Of a DNA stretch of 64,000 nt, positions 1 to 9,340 are shown one piece after another. This DNA is from Duganella sp. CF458. Lineage in GTDB: Bacteria; Pseudomonadota; Gammaproteobacteria; Burkholderiales; Burkholderiaceae_D. The stretch lies in contig NZ_FOOF01000003.1 of the NCBI RefSeq assembly GCF_900113115.1, positions 248,001 through 312,000 on the forward strand. The letters run 5' to 3'. The notes under the pieces were generated by a model, which was not told where the DNA came from, did not search any database, and saw only the letters and a list, made by a program, of their open reading frames with translations. Both the position numbers and the translations under genes were made by a program. The first letter of the stretch is position 1; every line of letters begins with the position of its first letter.

Positions 1-316
1 CAGCTGCCTGCACTTGCAGGAAGCGCGCCACCTGCCAGCCCAGTCCCGCTTGCAGCAGCAGCCGGTCCAGCGTGCCGATGTGCGGCATGCGCCGCAGCAG
101 CGCGTCAAGGGCCGGCGACTTGGCGTAACGGCGCTCCTTGAGGATGCTGATGCCGCCGCCGGCACTGTCGGTACGGCCCGACATCAGCCGCAAGCGGCGT
201 GCGATACGCTGCGCGCCGTTGCCATGGGTGCTGCTCCACCACAGCCACACGCCCTCGCACAAGCAGATCACTGCAGCGAACAGCAGGACGGAAAAACCGG
301 TCCAGGCGAAATTCAT
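1..316 (-). CDS. tadB: TadB-like type II secretion F-domain protein, partial (cut by left edge)
   Basis: Only the N-terminal 105 residues are present; the gene runs off the window. The ATG at 316 follows a GGAGGC ribosome site and starts 10 bases after the cpaF stop. The visible part has one hydrophobic segment (about residues 7-27), then a basic stretch and a sequence of the kind preceding the GspF domain in TadB. TadB and TadC are the inner-membrane platform proteins of the Flp pilus machine and work with the CpaF ATPase encoded just upstream. The identification rests partly on gene order, since the diagnostic GspF core is outside the window. Confidence 0.78.
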   Translation of the reverse strand, partial: MNFAWTGFSVLLFAAVICLCEGVWLWWSSTHGNGAQRIARRLRLMSGRTDSAGGGISILKERRYAKSPALDALLRRMPHIGTLDRLLLQAGLGWQVARFLQVQAA

Positions 317-326
317 GGCCGCCTCC

Positions 327-1670
327 TTATTCGTACACCCTGCCGGGATCGAAGACGCTGTCAGGCACCGGCACGCCGAACATGCGCAGGCGTTCGGCAA
401 AGCGCGGCCGCACGCCGGTGGCGTAGTAGTGCCCCTGCACCCTGCCCTGCGCATCCACGCCGGTCTGCTCGAAATGGAAAATCTCGTGCATCGCCACAGT
501 GTCGCCTTCCATGCCGGTGACTTCCTGCAGGCTGACCAGCTTGCGCGTGCCGTCGGTCAGGCGCGAGAGCTGCATCACCACCGTGATGGCGGAGCAGATC
601 TGCTGGCGCGCGGTGCGCGGCGCCAGGTTGGCGCCTGCCATGCCGACCATGCTCTCCAGCCGCGACAACGCATCGCGCGGTGAGTTGGCGTGGATGGTGG
701 CGAACGAACCCTCGTGGCCGGTATTCATGGCCTGCAGCATGTCGATCGCCTCGGCGCCGCGCACTTCGCCCAGGATGATGCGGTCGGGGCGCATGCGCAG
801 CGCATTGCGCACCAGCGCGCGCTGCGTCACTTCGCCTTTTCCCTCCACGTTCGGCAAGCGGGTTTCCAGGCGCACGATGTGCGGCTGCCGCAGTTGCAGC
901 TCGGCCGCGTCTTCGATCGTGACGATGCGTTCACTGGACGGGATGAAGCCGGACAGCACATTGAGCAGCGTGGTCTTGCCGCTGCCGGTACCGCCCGAAA
1001 TCAGCACGTTCAGGCGCGCCTGTCCCAACGCCTTCAGCACTTCCGACATGGGCGGCGTCAGGCTCTTGAACTCCAGCAGCTTTTCCATCGACAGCGGCTG
1101 CGCCGAGAAGCGGCGGATCGACAGGATCGGTCCGTCCACCGCCAGCGGCGGAATGATGGCGTTGACGCGCGAACCATCCGGCAGGCGGGCATCGACCATC
1201 GGGCTCGATTCATCGACGCGCCGGCCCACGCGCGAGACGATCTTCTCGATGATCTTCATCAGGTGCGTGTTGTCGTGGAAGCTGATGCCGGTCAGCTCCA
1301 GCCGGCCGGTGCGTTCAACGTAGACCTGGGCATGGGTATTGACCAGGATGTCCGACACGCCGGGATCGGCCAGCAGTGGTTCCAGCGGCCCGAAGCCCAG
1401 CATCTCGTTCTGGATGTCCAGCACCAGCTTATGGCGTTCGCCCTGGTTCAGCACAATGCGTTCGTCGTCGACGATGCGCGCCACCAGCAGCGCCAATTCG
1501 TGCTTGAACTGTTCCGGTGTCAGGCGTTTCAGGCGTTCCAGGTCGATGCGCTCCAGGATCATCTGGTGCATGGACTTCTTCAGCTCCTGGTAGGCGCCGT
1601 CGGCCATGGCCGGGGCACTCGGCGCCTGCTGTCCATCGTCGCCCAGGGCCAGGCGTTCGCGCAAGCTCAT
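327..1670 (-). CDS. cpaF: CpaF/TadA family Flp pilus assembly ATPase
   Basis: Hexameric secretion ATPase of the VirB11/PulE superfamily that powers Flp pilin polymerisation at the inner membrane. The 447-residue length is normal for CpaF. An N-terminal helical region (about 30-90) precedes the catalytic core, with Walker A GGTGSGKT at 226-233, a Walker B region [11 protein letters not shown] around 298-308 containing the catalytic Glu, and the His-box segment ATIHAN near 324-329. It lies 1 base downstream of cpaE and 10 bases upstream of tadB, so it belongs to the same pilus operon. No key motif is missing. Confidence 0.97.
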   Translation of the reverse strand: MSLRERLALGDDGQQAPSAPAMADGAYQELKKSMHQMILERIDLERLKRLTPEQFKHELALLVARIVDDERIVLNQGERHKLVLDIQNEMLGFGPLEPLLADPGVSDILVNTHAQVYVERTGRLELTGISFHDNTHLMKIIEKIVSRVGRRVDESSPMVDARLPDGSRVNAIIPPLAVDGPILSIRRFSAQPLSMEKLLEFKSLTPPMSEVLKALGQARLNVLISGGTGSGKTTLLNVLSGFIPSSERIVTIEDAAELQLRQPHIVRLETRLPNVEGKGEVTQRALVRNALRMRPDRIILGEVRGAEAIDMLQAMNTGHEGSFATIHANSPRDALSRLESMVGMAGANLAPRTARQQICSAITVVMQLSRLTDGTRKLVSLQEVTGMEGDTVAMHEIFHFEQTGVDAQGRVQGHYYATGVRPRFAERLRMFGVPVPDSVFDPGRVYE

Positions 1671-1671
1671 G

Positions 1672-2853
1672 TCATTCTCCCATCGAAGTTTCGGCGCGGC
1701 CGAACAGCCGGTCGAACAAGCCTTTGCTTTCGGGCAGGCGGCGCTCGGTCACCGTCTCCACCAGCTCCGCCAGGCTGCGCGCCACCGGGCTGCTGCGGGC
1801 AAGTTGCAGCAGCGGAATGCCCTGGTTGACCGAATCGGTGGCGGACAGGTAATCGTTGGGCACCGTGTGCAGCACGTCGGCGCCCAGCGCCTGTTCCAGG
1901 TCGGCCAGGCGCAGCTTGCCGCCCTTTTCGTAGCGGTTGACGATCAGGCGGGTGCGCTCCTGCGGGTAGCCCAGCGAGCGGAAGATGTCGAGCAGGCGGC
2001 GCCCGTCGCGGATATCGGGCAGCGCCAGTTGCAGCACCGGATAGATGGCGTCGGCCTGGTCCAGCGCGCGCAGCGACAGCGCATCGATCTGGCGCCCCAC
2101 GTCCAGCAGCACGTAGTCGTAATGCTGGCGCGCCACGCGCAGGATGGCGTCGATGTGGTCCGGCTTCATTTGCGTGGCCAGCGCCGGGTCGTCGGCCGCC
2201 GCCAGTACGCCGTAGCCGGGCGCCACATGCACCAGGCACGATTCCAGGAAGGCAGGGTCGAGCCGGCCGATCTGGCTGCAGATATCGGACAGGGTCATGG
2301 CCGGCTTCTGGTCCGACACATACAATGTGGCATCGCCGAACTGGCCGTGCAGGTCGAGCAGCAGCACCTTGCGCCCGGCCAGCGCCGCCAGTGCGTAGCC
2401 GAAATTGGTGGCAAGGAAGGTGGCACCGCTGCCGCCCTTGCAGGAAATGAAGGCCAGCGCCTTGCCCTCGCGCACCGCGGTCACGCCGCGCTCGATCTCG
2501 ATGCGGTCCAGCGCCTCGTGCAGGGCACGGTGCACCAGCGGCAGCTGCAGCACTTCGCGCATGCCGACGCGCATGGCGCGGATCAGCAGCTCGTGTTGCG
2601 GCGCGCGCGTCAGCAGGATGAAGGAGGCGTCGGGATAATGGCGCGCCAACGGTTCCAGCAGCTCGGCCTGGGCCGGCGCCACTTCGCTGGCGTCGAACAG
2701 CACCAGTTCCGGCGGCTGCGGCAGCAGCCGTTCCAGTGCATCGCGCAAGTCGCGCCGCGTATGCGCCAGCAGCAGCGCCGGCAGGCGCGCCGAGCCCTGT
2801 GCCGCCAGCTCCGCCTGCAAGCGTTCGTCGTTGCTGATCAACAGCGCTTTCAT
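1672..2853 (-). CDS. cpaE: CpaE/TadZ-type pilus assembly localisation ATPase
   Basis: A 393-residue protein with an N-terminal receiver-like domain (about 1-120) and a C-terminal ParA/MinD-like domain. The deviant Walker A is KGGSGAT at about 139-145, where the usual signature lysine is Ala, as is typical of TadZ/CpaE proteins. TadZ proteins mark the polar or membrane site at which the Tad machine assembles. The ATG at 2853 was chosen because AGGAGGT lies 3-9 bases upstream; the reading frame is open further upstream but that part has no ribosome site and no family similarity. It is next to cpaF with 1 base between them. Confidence 0.93.
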   Translation of the reverse strand: MKALLISNDERLQAELAAQGSARLPALLLAHTRRDLRDALERLLPQPPELVLFDASEVAPAQAELLEPLARHYPDASFILLTRAPQHELLIRAMRVGMREVLQLPLVHRALHEALDRIEIERGVTAVREGKALAFISCKGGSGATFLATNFGYALAALAGRKVLLLDLHGQFGDATLYVSDQKPAMTLSDICSQIGRLDPAFLESCLVHVAPGYGVLAAADDPALATQMKPDHIDAILRVARQHYDYVLLDVGRQIDALSLRALDQADAIYPVLQLALPDIRDGRRLLDIFRSLGYPQERTRLIVNRYEKGGKLRLADLEQALGADVLHTVPNDYLSATDSVNQGIPLLQLARSSPVARSLAELVETVTERRLPESKGLFDRLFGRAETSMGE

Positions 2854-2875
2854 GGGACCTCCTTTGCTTGCAGGT

Positions 2876-3433
2876 TCAGGGGCAAGGCGCCTGGCCCGGC
2901 GTATAGCCAAGCGATTCGGCGGCCACCAGCGTGCTGGAGGACGGCATCACCCCCGGCACCGGCACCATGGGCAGCAACGGCTCATAGGCCAGTGCCGGGC
3001 AGTCGGCGCCGCTGCCGCACAGGCTGACCCGCACGAAGCTGATGCAGCCTGGGCCGTGCGAATCGCGTGCGCAATTGATGCGGTTGGCCATGGGGCAGGC
3101 CGGCAGCAGGGGCAGCCGGGCCAGTTCGCCGGCGGCGTTCTGCCACAGGTATTCGATGCGGATAGTGGCGCTGCTGACGTTCGGCGCCAGCGGCAAAGCG
3201 CCATCGTCGTCGCGGAACAGCGCCGAGCGGCGCAGCGCCTGCATCGCCGCCGGGTTGCTGAAGTCCGTGATGGCGGCGGCGCGTGCCGCCCGCTGGGTCA
3301 CTTCCGGCAGCGTGTTCCACAGGAACAGCAGGCGCCCGTATTCGAACATGGCGAACAGCAAGGGCATGAACACCACGCACACCAGGCCGAATTCCACCGT
3401 CGCGCTGCCGCGCTGGAGGCCGGGCTTAGTCAT
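2876..3433 (-). CDS. TadE-like pseudopilin (first of two)
   Basis: A 185-residue protein with the short cytoplasmic tail, RGSATVEF signature and single hydrophobic helix (about residues 12-40) of TadE/TadF minor pseudopilins. The Glu in ATVEF matches the conserved glutamate of prepilin-like signals. The C-terminal part is predicted extracytoplasmic and carries several cysteines (CPMANRINC, CISF, LCGSGADC) that could form disulphides. The start at 3433 has GGAGGT about 8 bases upstream and overlaps the preceding TadE-like gene by 8 bases, indicating coupling. The exact partition between TadE and TadF roles cannot be decided from sequence alone. Confidence 0.88.
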   Translation of the reverse strand: MTKPGLQRGSATVEFGLVCVVFMPLLFAMFEYGRLLFLWNTLPEVTQRAARAAAITDFSNPAAMQALRRSALFRDDDGALPLAPNVSSATIRIEYLWQNAAGELARLPLLPACPMANRINCARDSHGPGCISFVRVSLCGSGADCPALAYEPLLPMVPVPGVMPSSSTLVAAESLGYTPGQAPCP

Positions 3434-3863
3434 CACGGCCGACCTCCGCATACACGGCCAGCGTCACCGGCACGGTGCCAAAATCCACGATGGCCTGATT
3501 GTCGACGCTCACCAGCACGCCGACCTTGCTTGGCGTATCGGTCAGCAGCAGCGCGTTGCAATTGCCCGGGTCGCACAGGAATTCCACGCGCAGTGTCTGG
3601 ACATCGACTGCCGCCGCAGCCAGCGTCTGGTCGATCAGCGCACGCGCACTGTCCAGTGCCACCGTGCGCCGGCTGCCGTCGCGCAGGATTTCCAGCGGCA
3701 CGGTGGACAGGAAGCGCGCCGCATTGCTGGCGGCCCGGTCCACCGCCGCGCCATTGATGGCCAGCCGTCCCATGTTCAGTGCCAGCACCAGCAACGGCGC
3801 CAGCCCCGCCATCACCAGGGCAGCCTCGATGGCGGCGACGCCGCGGCAGCGCCGGCGCCTCAT
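3426..3863 (-). CDS. TadE-like pseudopilin (second of two)
   Basis: A 145-residue protein beginning with an Arg-rich cytoplasmic tail, followed by GVAAIEAAL and one hydrophobic helix (about residues 8-32), as in TadE-family minor pseudopilins. Its ATG at 3863 overlaps the TGA of the tadG-like gene (ATGA, 3860-3863), showing translational coupling. The C-terminal half contains one Cys pair (CDPGNC) and ends in a beta-rich region. It is expected to sit in the inner membrane and be cut by the prepilin peptidase encoded upstream. The family call is firm; the name within the family is not. Confidence 0.87.
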   Translation of the reverse strand: MRRRRCRGVAAIEAALVMAGLAPLLVLALNMGRLAINGAAVDRAASNAARFLSTVPLEILRDGSRRTVALDSARALIDQTLAAAAVDVQTLRVEFLCDPGNCNALLLTDTPSKVGVLVSVDNQAIVDFGTVPVTLAVYAEVGRDD

Positions 3864-5263
3864 CGCAGCAGTTCCACGTCGGTCGCCAGCGCCGCCAGCT
3901 CCTTGGCGCTCAGGATGCCGGCGAACTCGCCCGGCACTTCCGTGGCCGTGGCCTGCGCCGTCAGGAAAAAGCGCGCCACGGCCAACACCGTGCCATCCAC
4001 ATTGGCGCCGGCCGCGACCGGGCATGCCAGCAGGGGAACATACAGCAGGCGCCGGTCCTTGCGGCCCGGGTAGCCCGTGGGCGCGGTCTTGAAGCCGGTG
4101 TTGTTGTAGGCGCCCGACGCCGGCCAGTTGGTGCCCGTACTGCTGAAGGCCGGTGCGGCGGGATACAGGCTGGTCCAATGGCTGAACAGGAAGGCACTGT
4201 TGTTGCTCCGCCTGGCAGGCCCGTAAGCCCACAGCGTGCCGTACTGCGCCGCGGCGACGGCCGGCAGCGGATAGGCGCCGTCGGCGACTGTCATCAGGGG
4301 CTTGCCGGCGGCCGGCGTGCCGGCGGCCGCCGCGGCCTGCGGCGGGTAGCTGTTCATCCAGCTGGCCAGGGTGCCGCGGTACTCGCGCACGTTGCTGTCC
4401 GGCGGCGCCGTGTAGGGATCGCAGGCATCGCTGCCGTTGTATATGCCGAAGCGCGAGTTGAGCTGCTGCCACAGGCCGAAGCCTGCGTTGCGGCGCAAAT
4501 GCAGGGCGCCGGCCAGCGAAGGGTAGGCCAGTTTGCCGACGCACATGAACGGCGCCACCTGGCTGTCGGCGCTGCTGGCCGGCACCGCGGCGCTGCCGGG
4601 CGGGCTGGCCGGATCGATCAGGAAGTACTCGCCGCTGCCGGCACCGGGCGCCGGATTCAGTGCCAGCAGGTTGTAGGTGAGGCCAAAGCGCAAGCCGTAA
4701 TCGATGCGCTCGTCCAGGCCGGCGCCGTTGAAGCGGGTGGCGGTGGCAACGCTGCTCGGTGCGCAGATCGCCAGCGGCAGCACGCGCAAGCCGTTCGGGC
4801 CGGCCACGGCGCGGGCGCCGACCATGGTGGCGGCCGCGCCGCCCAGCAGGCGGCCGAACGCCACCGGCAGGACAGTGAAGGCGTCGCCCTGCCCGGCCAT
4901 GTCGGCGCGCGCATACCGCAGCCCGCCAGGGGCTCCCTGCGCTGCGCTGAAGTCCAGCCAGGGGCCGGCCGGATCGGCGGCAAACGACAGCACCGCGGGA
5001 TTCAGCACGACGCGGTCGACGCCGCGCACGCGGCGGTTCAGCACTGCGGCACTGGCGGCCACCACCGCGCCCGAAACGCCGCTGGCCGTGCCATCGAGTT
5101 GCTGGGCCGCGCTCAGCGCCACCGCGTCGGCGACCTGCTGCAACTGGCCCTGGCGCTGGAACGCCATCGACAGCTCCAGCGCCAGCCCGCACACGCCGAT
5201 CGCCAGCGGCAGCACGAAAGCCGTCAGCATCAGGATCGCGCCGCGCTCGCGCTGCCGCTTCAT
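3860..5263 (-). CDS. tadG: TadG-like pilus assembly protein
   Basis: A 467-residue protein whose N-terminus (RGAILMLTAFVLPLAIGVCG) is the TadG-like membrane helix, followed by a long extracytoplasmic region. TadG-type proteins are thought to bridge the inner membrane and the outer-membrane secretin in the Tad apparatus. Start and stop both overlap neighbours by the ATGA pattern (5260-5263 and 3860-3863). No clear von Willebrand A metal site was seen in the extracytoplasmic part, unlike in many TadG proteins, so it may be a VWA-less variant. Confidence 0.87.
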   Translation of the reverse strand: MKRQRERGAILMLTAFVLPLAIGVCGLALELSMAFQRQGQLQQVADAVALSAAQQLDGTASGVSGAVVAASAAVLNRRVRGVDRVVLNPAVLSFAADPAGPWLDFSAAQGAPGGLRYARADMAGQGDAFTVLPVAFGRLLGGAAATMVGARAVAGPNGLRVLPLAICAPSSVATATRFNGAGLDERIDYGLRFGLTYNLLALNPAPGAGSGEYFLIDPASPPGSAAVPASSADSQVAPFMCVGKLAYPSLAGALHLRRNAGFGLWQQLNSRFGIYNGSDACDPYTAPPDSNVREYRGTLASWMNSYPPQAAAAAGTPAAGKPLMTVADGAYPLPAVAAAQYGTLWAYGPARRSNNSAFLFSHWTSLYPAAPAFSSTGTNWPASGAYNNTGFKTAPTGYPGRKDRRLLYVPLLACPVAAGANVDGTVLAVARFFLTAQATATEVPGEFAGILSAKELAALATDVELLR

Positions 5264-6627
5264 TTGCGTTCTCCCAGGTCCGCTGCCGGATCGCTGAAGG
5301 ATTTTCGGTAGCGCGCCTGGGCCGCCGCCGCCGCCGCGCCATCCAGCCCGGCACCGTCGCCTTCCGGCTTGACCAGGTGGGCGGTGATCACGAACAGCAG
5401 TTCGCTGCGATCGTTCTGGAAGTCGGTGCTGCGGAACAGCGCGCCCAGCACCGGTATTTCGCTGAGAAACGGCACACCCTTGATGTTGTTGACCTGCGTG
5501 TGCCGGATCAGGCCACCGATGGCAAAGCTCTGGCCGTCCTGCAGCTGCACCGTGGTGCTGGCGCGGCGCGTGGTGATCAGGGGGAAGATGGCGCGCCCGC
5601 TGATGCTGCCGTTGCTCACGCCGATGCCGTCGCGCGACAACTCCGATACTTCCGGCGCCACTTTCAGGTTGATGCGCCCGCCCGCCAGCACGGTGGGCGT
5701 GAATTTCAGGCCGACGCCGAATTCCTTCTCCTCCAGCGTGATGCGGTTGTTCTCCTGCGCCACCGGCACCATCACCTTGCCGCCGGCGAGGAAGTTGCCT
5801 TCCTGCCCGCTCAGCGCCATCACGGTCGGCTCGGCCAGGATGCGCACCTGGCCGTCCTGCCGCTCCGCATCGAGCCGCACGCTGCTGCCGTTCGATTTCG
5901 TCAACCGCAGGCCGCTGCCCAGCGTGCCGCTCAGGAAGTCAGCCAGCACCATGGCGCTCCAGCTGCCGCTGGCGTGGCGCAGCGACAGGCCCGCTTCCAG
6001 CTTGTCGAGCAGGGTCTTGGACACTTCGGCCACCTTCACCTCCAATTTGACCTGCTGCGGCGCGCTGACCGCCAGCAGGTTGACCAGCCGCGGGCCCGGC
6101 GCCGACGGCTGCGCCGGCGCGCCTTCCTTGCGCGCCAGCGGCTGCGGCGCCTGGCGCACGAAGGCTTGCGCCAGGTCCAGCACTTGCGCCAGTGTGGCGC
6201 CATCGCTCACGCTGCCGCTCAGGGCGATGGCATCGGCAGCGGCACTGACCTTGATGCCGCGCTCCTGCGGCAGCAGTTCCGCCAGGCTGGCGCGCAGCGG
6301 CGAGACGTCGAGCGCCACCGCGACTTCCACGACGCTGCAGGCGCCCGACTTGACTTGCACGATCAGGTTGGTGCTGCCGATCTCGGCACCGACCAGGTAA
6401 AGCGTATCGGACGCCACCAGGGTGGCCTGCAGCACGTGGGGGTTGCCGATGCTGCGCCCGCTCACGGTGTCGGACAGGCGCATCAAGGTGGACTTGCCCA
6501 GTTCCAGCGCCAGCTTGCCGGGAACGGCGGGCGCTCCGGCGCAACGCAGGCTGTCGCTATGCGCCGGGGCGGCCGGGAGGAGCAACAGGGCCAGCGCGGC
6601 CGGCAGGCAGGTAGGTGCGAATCGCAT
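5260..6627 (-). CDS. cpaC: CpaC/RcpA family Flp pilus outer-membrane secretin
   Basis: A 455-residue secretin forming the outer-membrane channel of the Flp pilus. A Sec signal peptide covers about residues 1-24 (ending APAHS). A pilus-secretin N-domain (about 35-110), a BON-like segment (about 110-160) and the secretin core (about 190-420) follow, including the conserved RAIFPLITTRRASTTVQLQD and QSFAIGGLIR blocks. The ATG at 6627 has AGGAGCC just upstream. It is 9 bases after cpaB and overlaps tadG by 4 bases. The fit to the CpaC/RcpA subgroup is supported by the Tad gene context. Confidence 0.95.
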   Translation of the reverse strand: MRFAPTCLPAALALLLLPAAPAHSDSLRCAGAPAVPGKLALELGKSTLMRLSDTVSGRSIGNPHVLQATLVASDTLYLVGAEIGSTNLIVQVKSGACSVVEVAVALDVSPLRASLAELLPQERGIKVSAAADAIALSGSVSDGATLAQVLDLAQAFVRQAPQPLARKEGAPAQPSAPGPRLVNLLAVSAPQQVKLEVKVAEVSKTLLDKLEAGLSLRHASGSWSAMVLADFLSGTLGSGLRLTKSNGSSVRLDAERQDGQVRILAEPTVMALSGQEGNFLAGGKVMVPVAQENNRITLEEKEFGVGLKFTPTVLAGGRINLKVAPEVSELSRDGIGVSNGSISGRAIFPLITTRRASTTVQLQDGQSFAIGGLIRHTQVNNIKGVPFLSEIPVLGALFRSTDFQNDRSELLFVITAHLVKPEGDGAGLDGAAAAAAQARYRKSFSDPAADLGERK

Positions 6628-6636
6628 GTCGGCTCC

Positions 6637-7503
6637 TCACAAGCATTCCTTGCCGCTGCGGTTGCCGTCGATGACGCCGATGCAGTAGCGCGCCGGCTCG
6701 GCGGAAGGTGGCAATACGGCCCGCGCCAGGCGCGGTGCGGCGGGGGGCGCCGCGGCCGGCAAGCTTGCGGCAACGGCAGTTGCGGTCGCCGCAGCGGCGC
6801 CCGCGCCAAGCACGCTGTGGCGGGTGGCGCCCGGCGTCGCGCCGGGCTGCGGGTCGACCTGGTTGCGCAGCACCAGCGACAGCGTGCCGACGCTGCGCGC
6901 CAGGTCGAGTTGCTCGGCCTGGCCGGGCGTGACTTCCAGCGTGACGGCATTGACCACGCGCGGCTTGGTGTCGTCGCGCGCCACTTCCTGCGCCACGGCC
7001 AGGACCAGGATGCGTTCCAGCACGATCTTCGACAGCGCGGCTTCACTGCCGTTGCTGCCGTTGTTCTGCGCCGGCGCATACACCAGGATATCGACGAAGT
7101 TGCCCGGCAAGGCAAAGCCGGCCACGCCCACCACGTCGTTGACGCGCACCGTGATGGCGCGCTTGCCTTCGGCGATCAGGGCCGACAGCCCGCCCAGCGT
7201 GCCGGCCGGCGCCAGCTTGGCTTCCGTCACCGGCTCGCCGCGCTGCACGCTGGCCTTCAGCACGCGGCCTGCCAGCGCTGCCGGTTCGCGCTGGGCGCCG
7301 GTCGGCACGCTGCCGGCCGGCCACTCGGCCAGCGACACCATCTCCGGCGCCAGGCGCTGGCCCAGGCCGACATCGACTGCCGCCACCGCGATGCGCACGG
7401 TGGACGCAGCGGGTTGGCGCAGCCAGCGCGACGCCAGCAACACGGCGGCCAGTCCCAGCACCATCGCCAGTCCCAGCATCAGCAAGGCGCGCCGGCTCTT
7501 CAT
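6637..7503 (-). CDS. cpaB: CpaB/RcpC family Flp pilus assembly protein
   Basis: A 288-residue protein with an N-terminal membrane anchor (about 6-27), a SAF domain (about 35-97, IAVAAVDVGLGQRL to the PVTEAKLAP block) and the RcpC/CpaB core (KRAITVRVNDVVGVAGFAL and GNFVDILV). CpaB stabilises the secretin and may bind peptidoglycan. The C-terminal 60 residues are Ala/Pro-rich with a terminal CIGVIDG...KEC segment. Its ATG at 7503 overlaps the stop of the upstream ATPase gene (ATGA, 7500-7503). Confidence 0.94.
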   Translation of the reverse strand: MKSRRALLMLGLAMVLGLAAVLLASRWLRQPAASTVRIAVAAVDVGLGQRLAPEMVSLAEWPAGSVPTGAQREPAALAGRVLKASVQRGEPVTEAKLAPAGTLGGLSALIAEGKRAITVRVNDVVGVAGFALPGNFVDILVYAPAQNNGSNGSEAALSKIVLERILVLAVAQEVARDDTKPRVVNAVTLEVTPGQAEQLDLARSVGTLSLVLRNQVDPQPGATPGATRHSVLGAGAAAATATAVAASLPAAAPPAAPRLARAVLPPSAEPARYCIGVIDGNRSGKECL

Positions 7504-8789
7504 ACGGCACCATCGGCGAACATGCTGGACCAGGCCTGGTCCAGCGTGGCGGGATTCAGGCTCGGCACGGTACCGGCGAAGCCGGCAAATTCGGCCACGC
7601 GCGCCACGATTTCGCGCGGCAGGCTGGCCAGCAAGGGCTGGCCGCTGCCCTGGTGCAGTTCGCCGACCAGGTAGGCCAGCGCCGCTTCGTCGGCCTCGAT
7701 GCCGCGCGCCCGGCATTGCTGGCGCAGCAGGCTGCGGTAGCTGGCTTCCGGCAAGGGCCCCAGCGCGACCTTGTAACCGATGCGGCGCAACGCAGCCCCA
7801 TCGAGCAAGGTGTGCGGCGCCAGGTTGGTGGCAAACGCCAGCGCTGCCTGGCACGGCACGCTGAAGGCATGGCCGCCCGGCAGTGCAAGCTGGTCGGTGC
7901 CGGTATCGAGCAATTGCGCCAGGCGGTTGAGCAGCGCACTGGCCGGCACGCGCTGGCGTCCCAGGTCGTCGATGATCAGCAAGCCATGGCAAGCCTTGAG
8001 CTGGGGCGGCGCCAGGTAGCAGCCGCCAGCCGCATCGTGGCGCAGGTCGAGCATGGCGCCTTCGAGTTCGGCGCCCAGCTGCACCACGGGGCGCTGGCAC
8101 AGCAACCAGCGCATATCGCCGCTGCGGGCAATGGCGGGCCGGCCCGGCAACGGCGGCGGCGCCAGGTGCACCGCCGCGTCGTACAACTGGATGATGGCGC
8201 TGCCCACCGCCACCGCATACGGCACCGCCACCACGCCTTGCAGCAGGCGTCCCAGCTTGCGCGCCAGCGTGGTCTTGCCGCTGCCGGAGGGCCCGTACAG
8301 GCACACCGAACGTCCCGCATGCATGGCCGCGCCCACCAATTCATGGATGCGCGGCGGCAGGCAATCGTCGGCGAACACGCCGGCCACGTCGGCCGCCAGC
8401 ACCGGCGGCAGTTGCAGGGCCTGGCGCTGCAACTGGGCGCGCCAGGCTTCGAGCGGGACCGGTGCCGGGCCGACATACGGCGCGCGGTCGAGCCACTCGG
8501 CCGCGCGCTGGCGGCCGATACCGGTCAGCTGGTACTGCACGTCGATCTCGGAATCGCCGCGCCATGCCACCTCCACCAGTTGCTCGCCTTGCAAAGTGTC
8601 CAGCACCTCGCGCAACACATTGATCGACAGCCGCAGGCGGCTGGTCAGCGCCGATAAATGGCATTTGCCGGCCCCCAGCAAGGCCTTGCCCGCCAGCTCG
8701 GCCAGCATGGCCGGTTCCAGGCCGGTGTCGCGCACCGTGCGCGGCGGGGTCGGCAATAGCGGCTGCTCGTCGTCTGCAAAATCGATCAT
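7500..8789 (-). CDS. Winged-helix/AAA ATPase embedded in the Tad pilus operon
   Basis: A 429-residue P-loop ATPase. Walker A GPSGSGKT is at 166-173 and Walker B LLIIDD at 270-275, followed by a sensor-like ATNLAP segment near 320. The N-terminal region (about 25-105, SRLRLSINVLREVLDTLQGE and the following beta wing) reads as a winged-helix domain. The ATG at 8789 has AGGAGGT 5-11 bases upstream; the frame is open about 20 codons further but without a ribosome site. It sits between the prepilin peptidase and cpaB with a 4-base overlap to cpaB. It is not one of the classical Tad proteins; its role, regulatory or in assembly, is unknown. Confidence 0.85.
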   Translation of the reverse strand: MIDFADDEQPLLPTPPRTVRDTGLEPAMLAELAGKALLGAGKCHLSALTSRLRLSINVLREVLDTLQGEQLVEVAWRGDSEIDVQYQLTGIGRQRAAEWLDRAPYVGPAPVPLEAWRAQLQRQALQLPPVLAADVAGVFADDCLPPRIHELVGAAMHAGRSVCLYGPSGSGKTTLARKLGRLLQGVVAVPYAVAVGSAIIQLYDAAVHLAPPPLPGRPAIARSGDMRWLLCQRPVVQLGAELEGAMLDLRHDAAGGCYLAPPQLKACHGLLIIDDLGRQRVPASALLNRLAQLLDTGTDQLALPGGHAFSVPCQAALAFATNLAPHTLLDGAALRRIGYKVALGPLPEASYRSLLRQQCRARGIEADEAALAYLVGELHQGSGQPLLASLPREIVARVAEFAGFAGTVPSLNPATLDQAWSSMFADGAV

Positions 8790-8855
8790 GGTGACCTCCT
8801 GTTGGAAACGATGATAGCCATGGGTTTCCAGTTGGATATTGAGGCGGAGCAAAGA

Positions 8856-9293
8856 TCAGCGATGCGCCAACGCAACGGTGGCCAAGGTGCCGGCTGCAAT
8901 CGCTACGGCATAGGGCATGCCTTCCGCCTTGCCGCCACGCCAGCGCGCCATTTGCAGGTAACACAGGGCCAGTACGCCGCCCGCCATCGCGCTCAACAAG
9001 GAAAGCTGCAGCGCCTGCCAAGGCCCGACAAAGCTGCCCGCCATGGCCGCCAGCTTGACGTCGCCCGCCGCCATGCCGCCCAGTACATAGAAAGGCAGGA
9101 ACAGCAGCAAACCTACTGTCGCACCGGCCAATCCCTGCGCCAGCAGTGCGCTGGCGCCGCCCAGGCGCCAGTGAAGTGCCAGCGCCAGCAACAGGCCCGC
9201 CGCCACCAGTACATTGGGAATCCGGCGCCAGGCCAGGTCCGATACTGCTGCCTGGAGCACCAGGCACAGCAGGATGATTTCAAGTCCGCTCAT
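8856..9293 (-). CDS. cpaA: TadV/CpaA-type prepilin peptidase (A24 family)
   Basis: An integral-membrane aspartyl protease of about 145 residues that cleaves Flp prepilin and TadE-like pseudopilins. The first catalytic Asp is in AAVSDLAWRRIPN and the second in the GDVKLAA motif (GGMAAGDVKL), both hallmarks of the A24 family. Four to six hydrophobic segments are visible. I chose the ATG at 9293 because it places the first helix as in CpaA; an ATG at 9341 that shares a base with the flp stop (TGATG) is an alternative that would add 16 residues. It lies directly after flp. Confidence 0.9.
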   Translation of the reverse strand: MSGLEIILLCLVLQAAVSDLAWRRIPNVLVAAGLLLALALHWRLGGASALLAQGLAGATVGLLLFLPFYVLGGMAAGDVKLAAMAGSFVGPWQALQLSLLSAMAGGVLALCYLQMARWRGGKAEGMPYAVAIAAGTLATVALAHR

Positions 9294-9340
9294 GGCGAAA
9301 AGGCTGGCAACCCGGCCGCCGCCGGGCGCCAGCCAGCCCA

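Noticed and set aside
2853..2910. Longer N-terminus for the CpaE/TadZ protein
   Set aside because: The open frame upstream of 2853 has no ribosome site and codes for an Arg-rich segment without family similarity, while AGGAGGT precedes the ATG at 2853.
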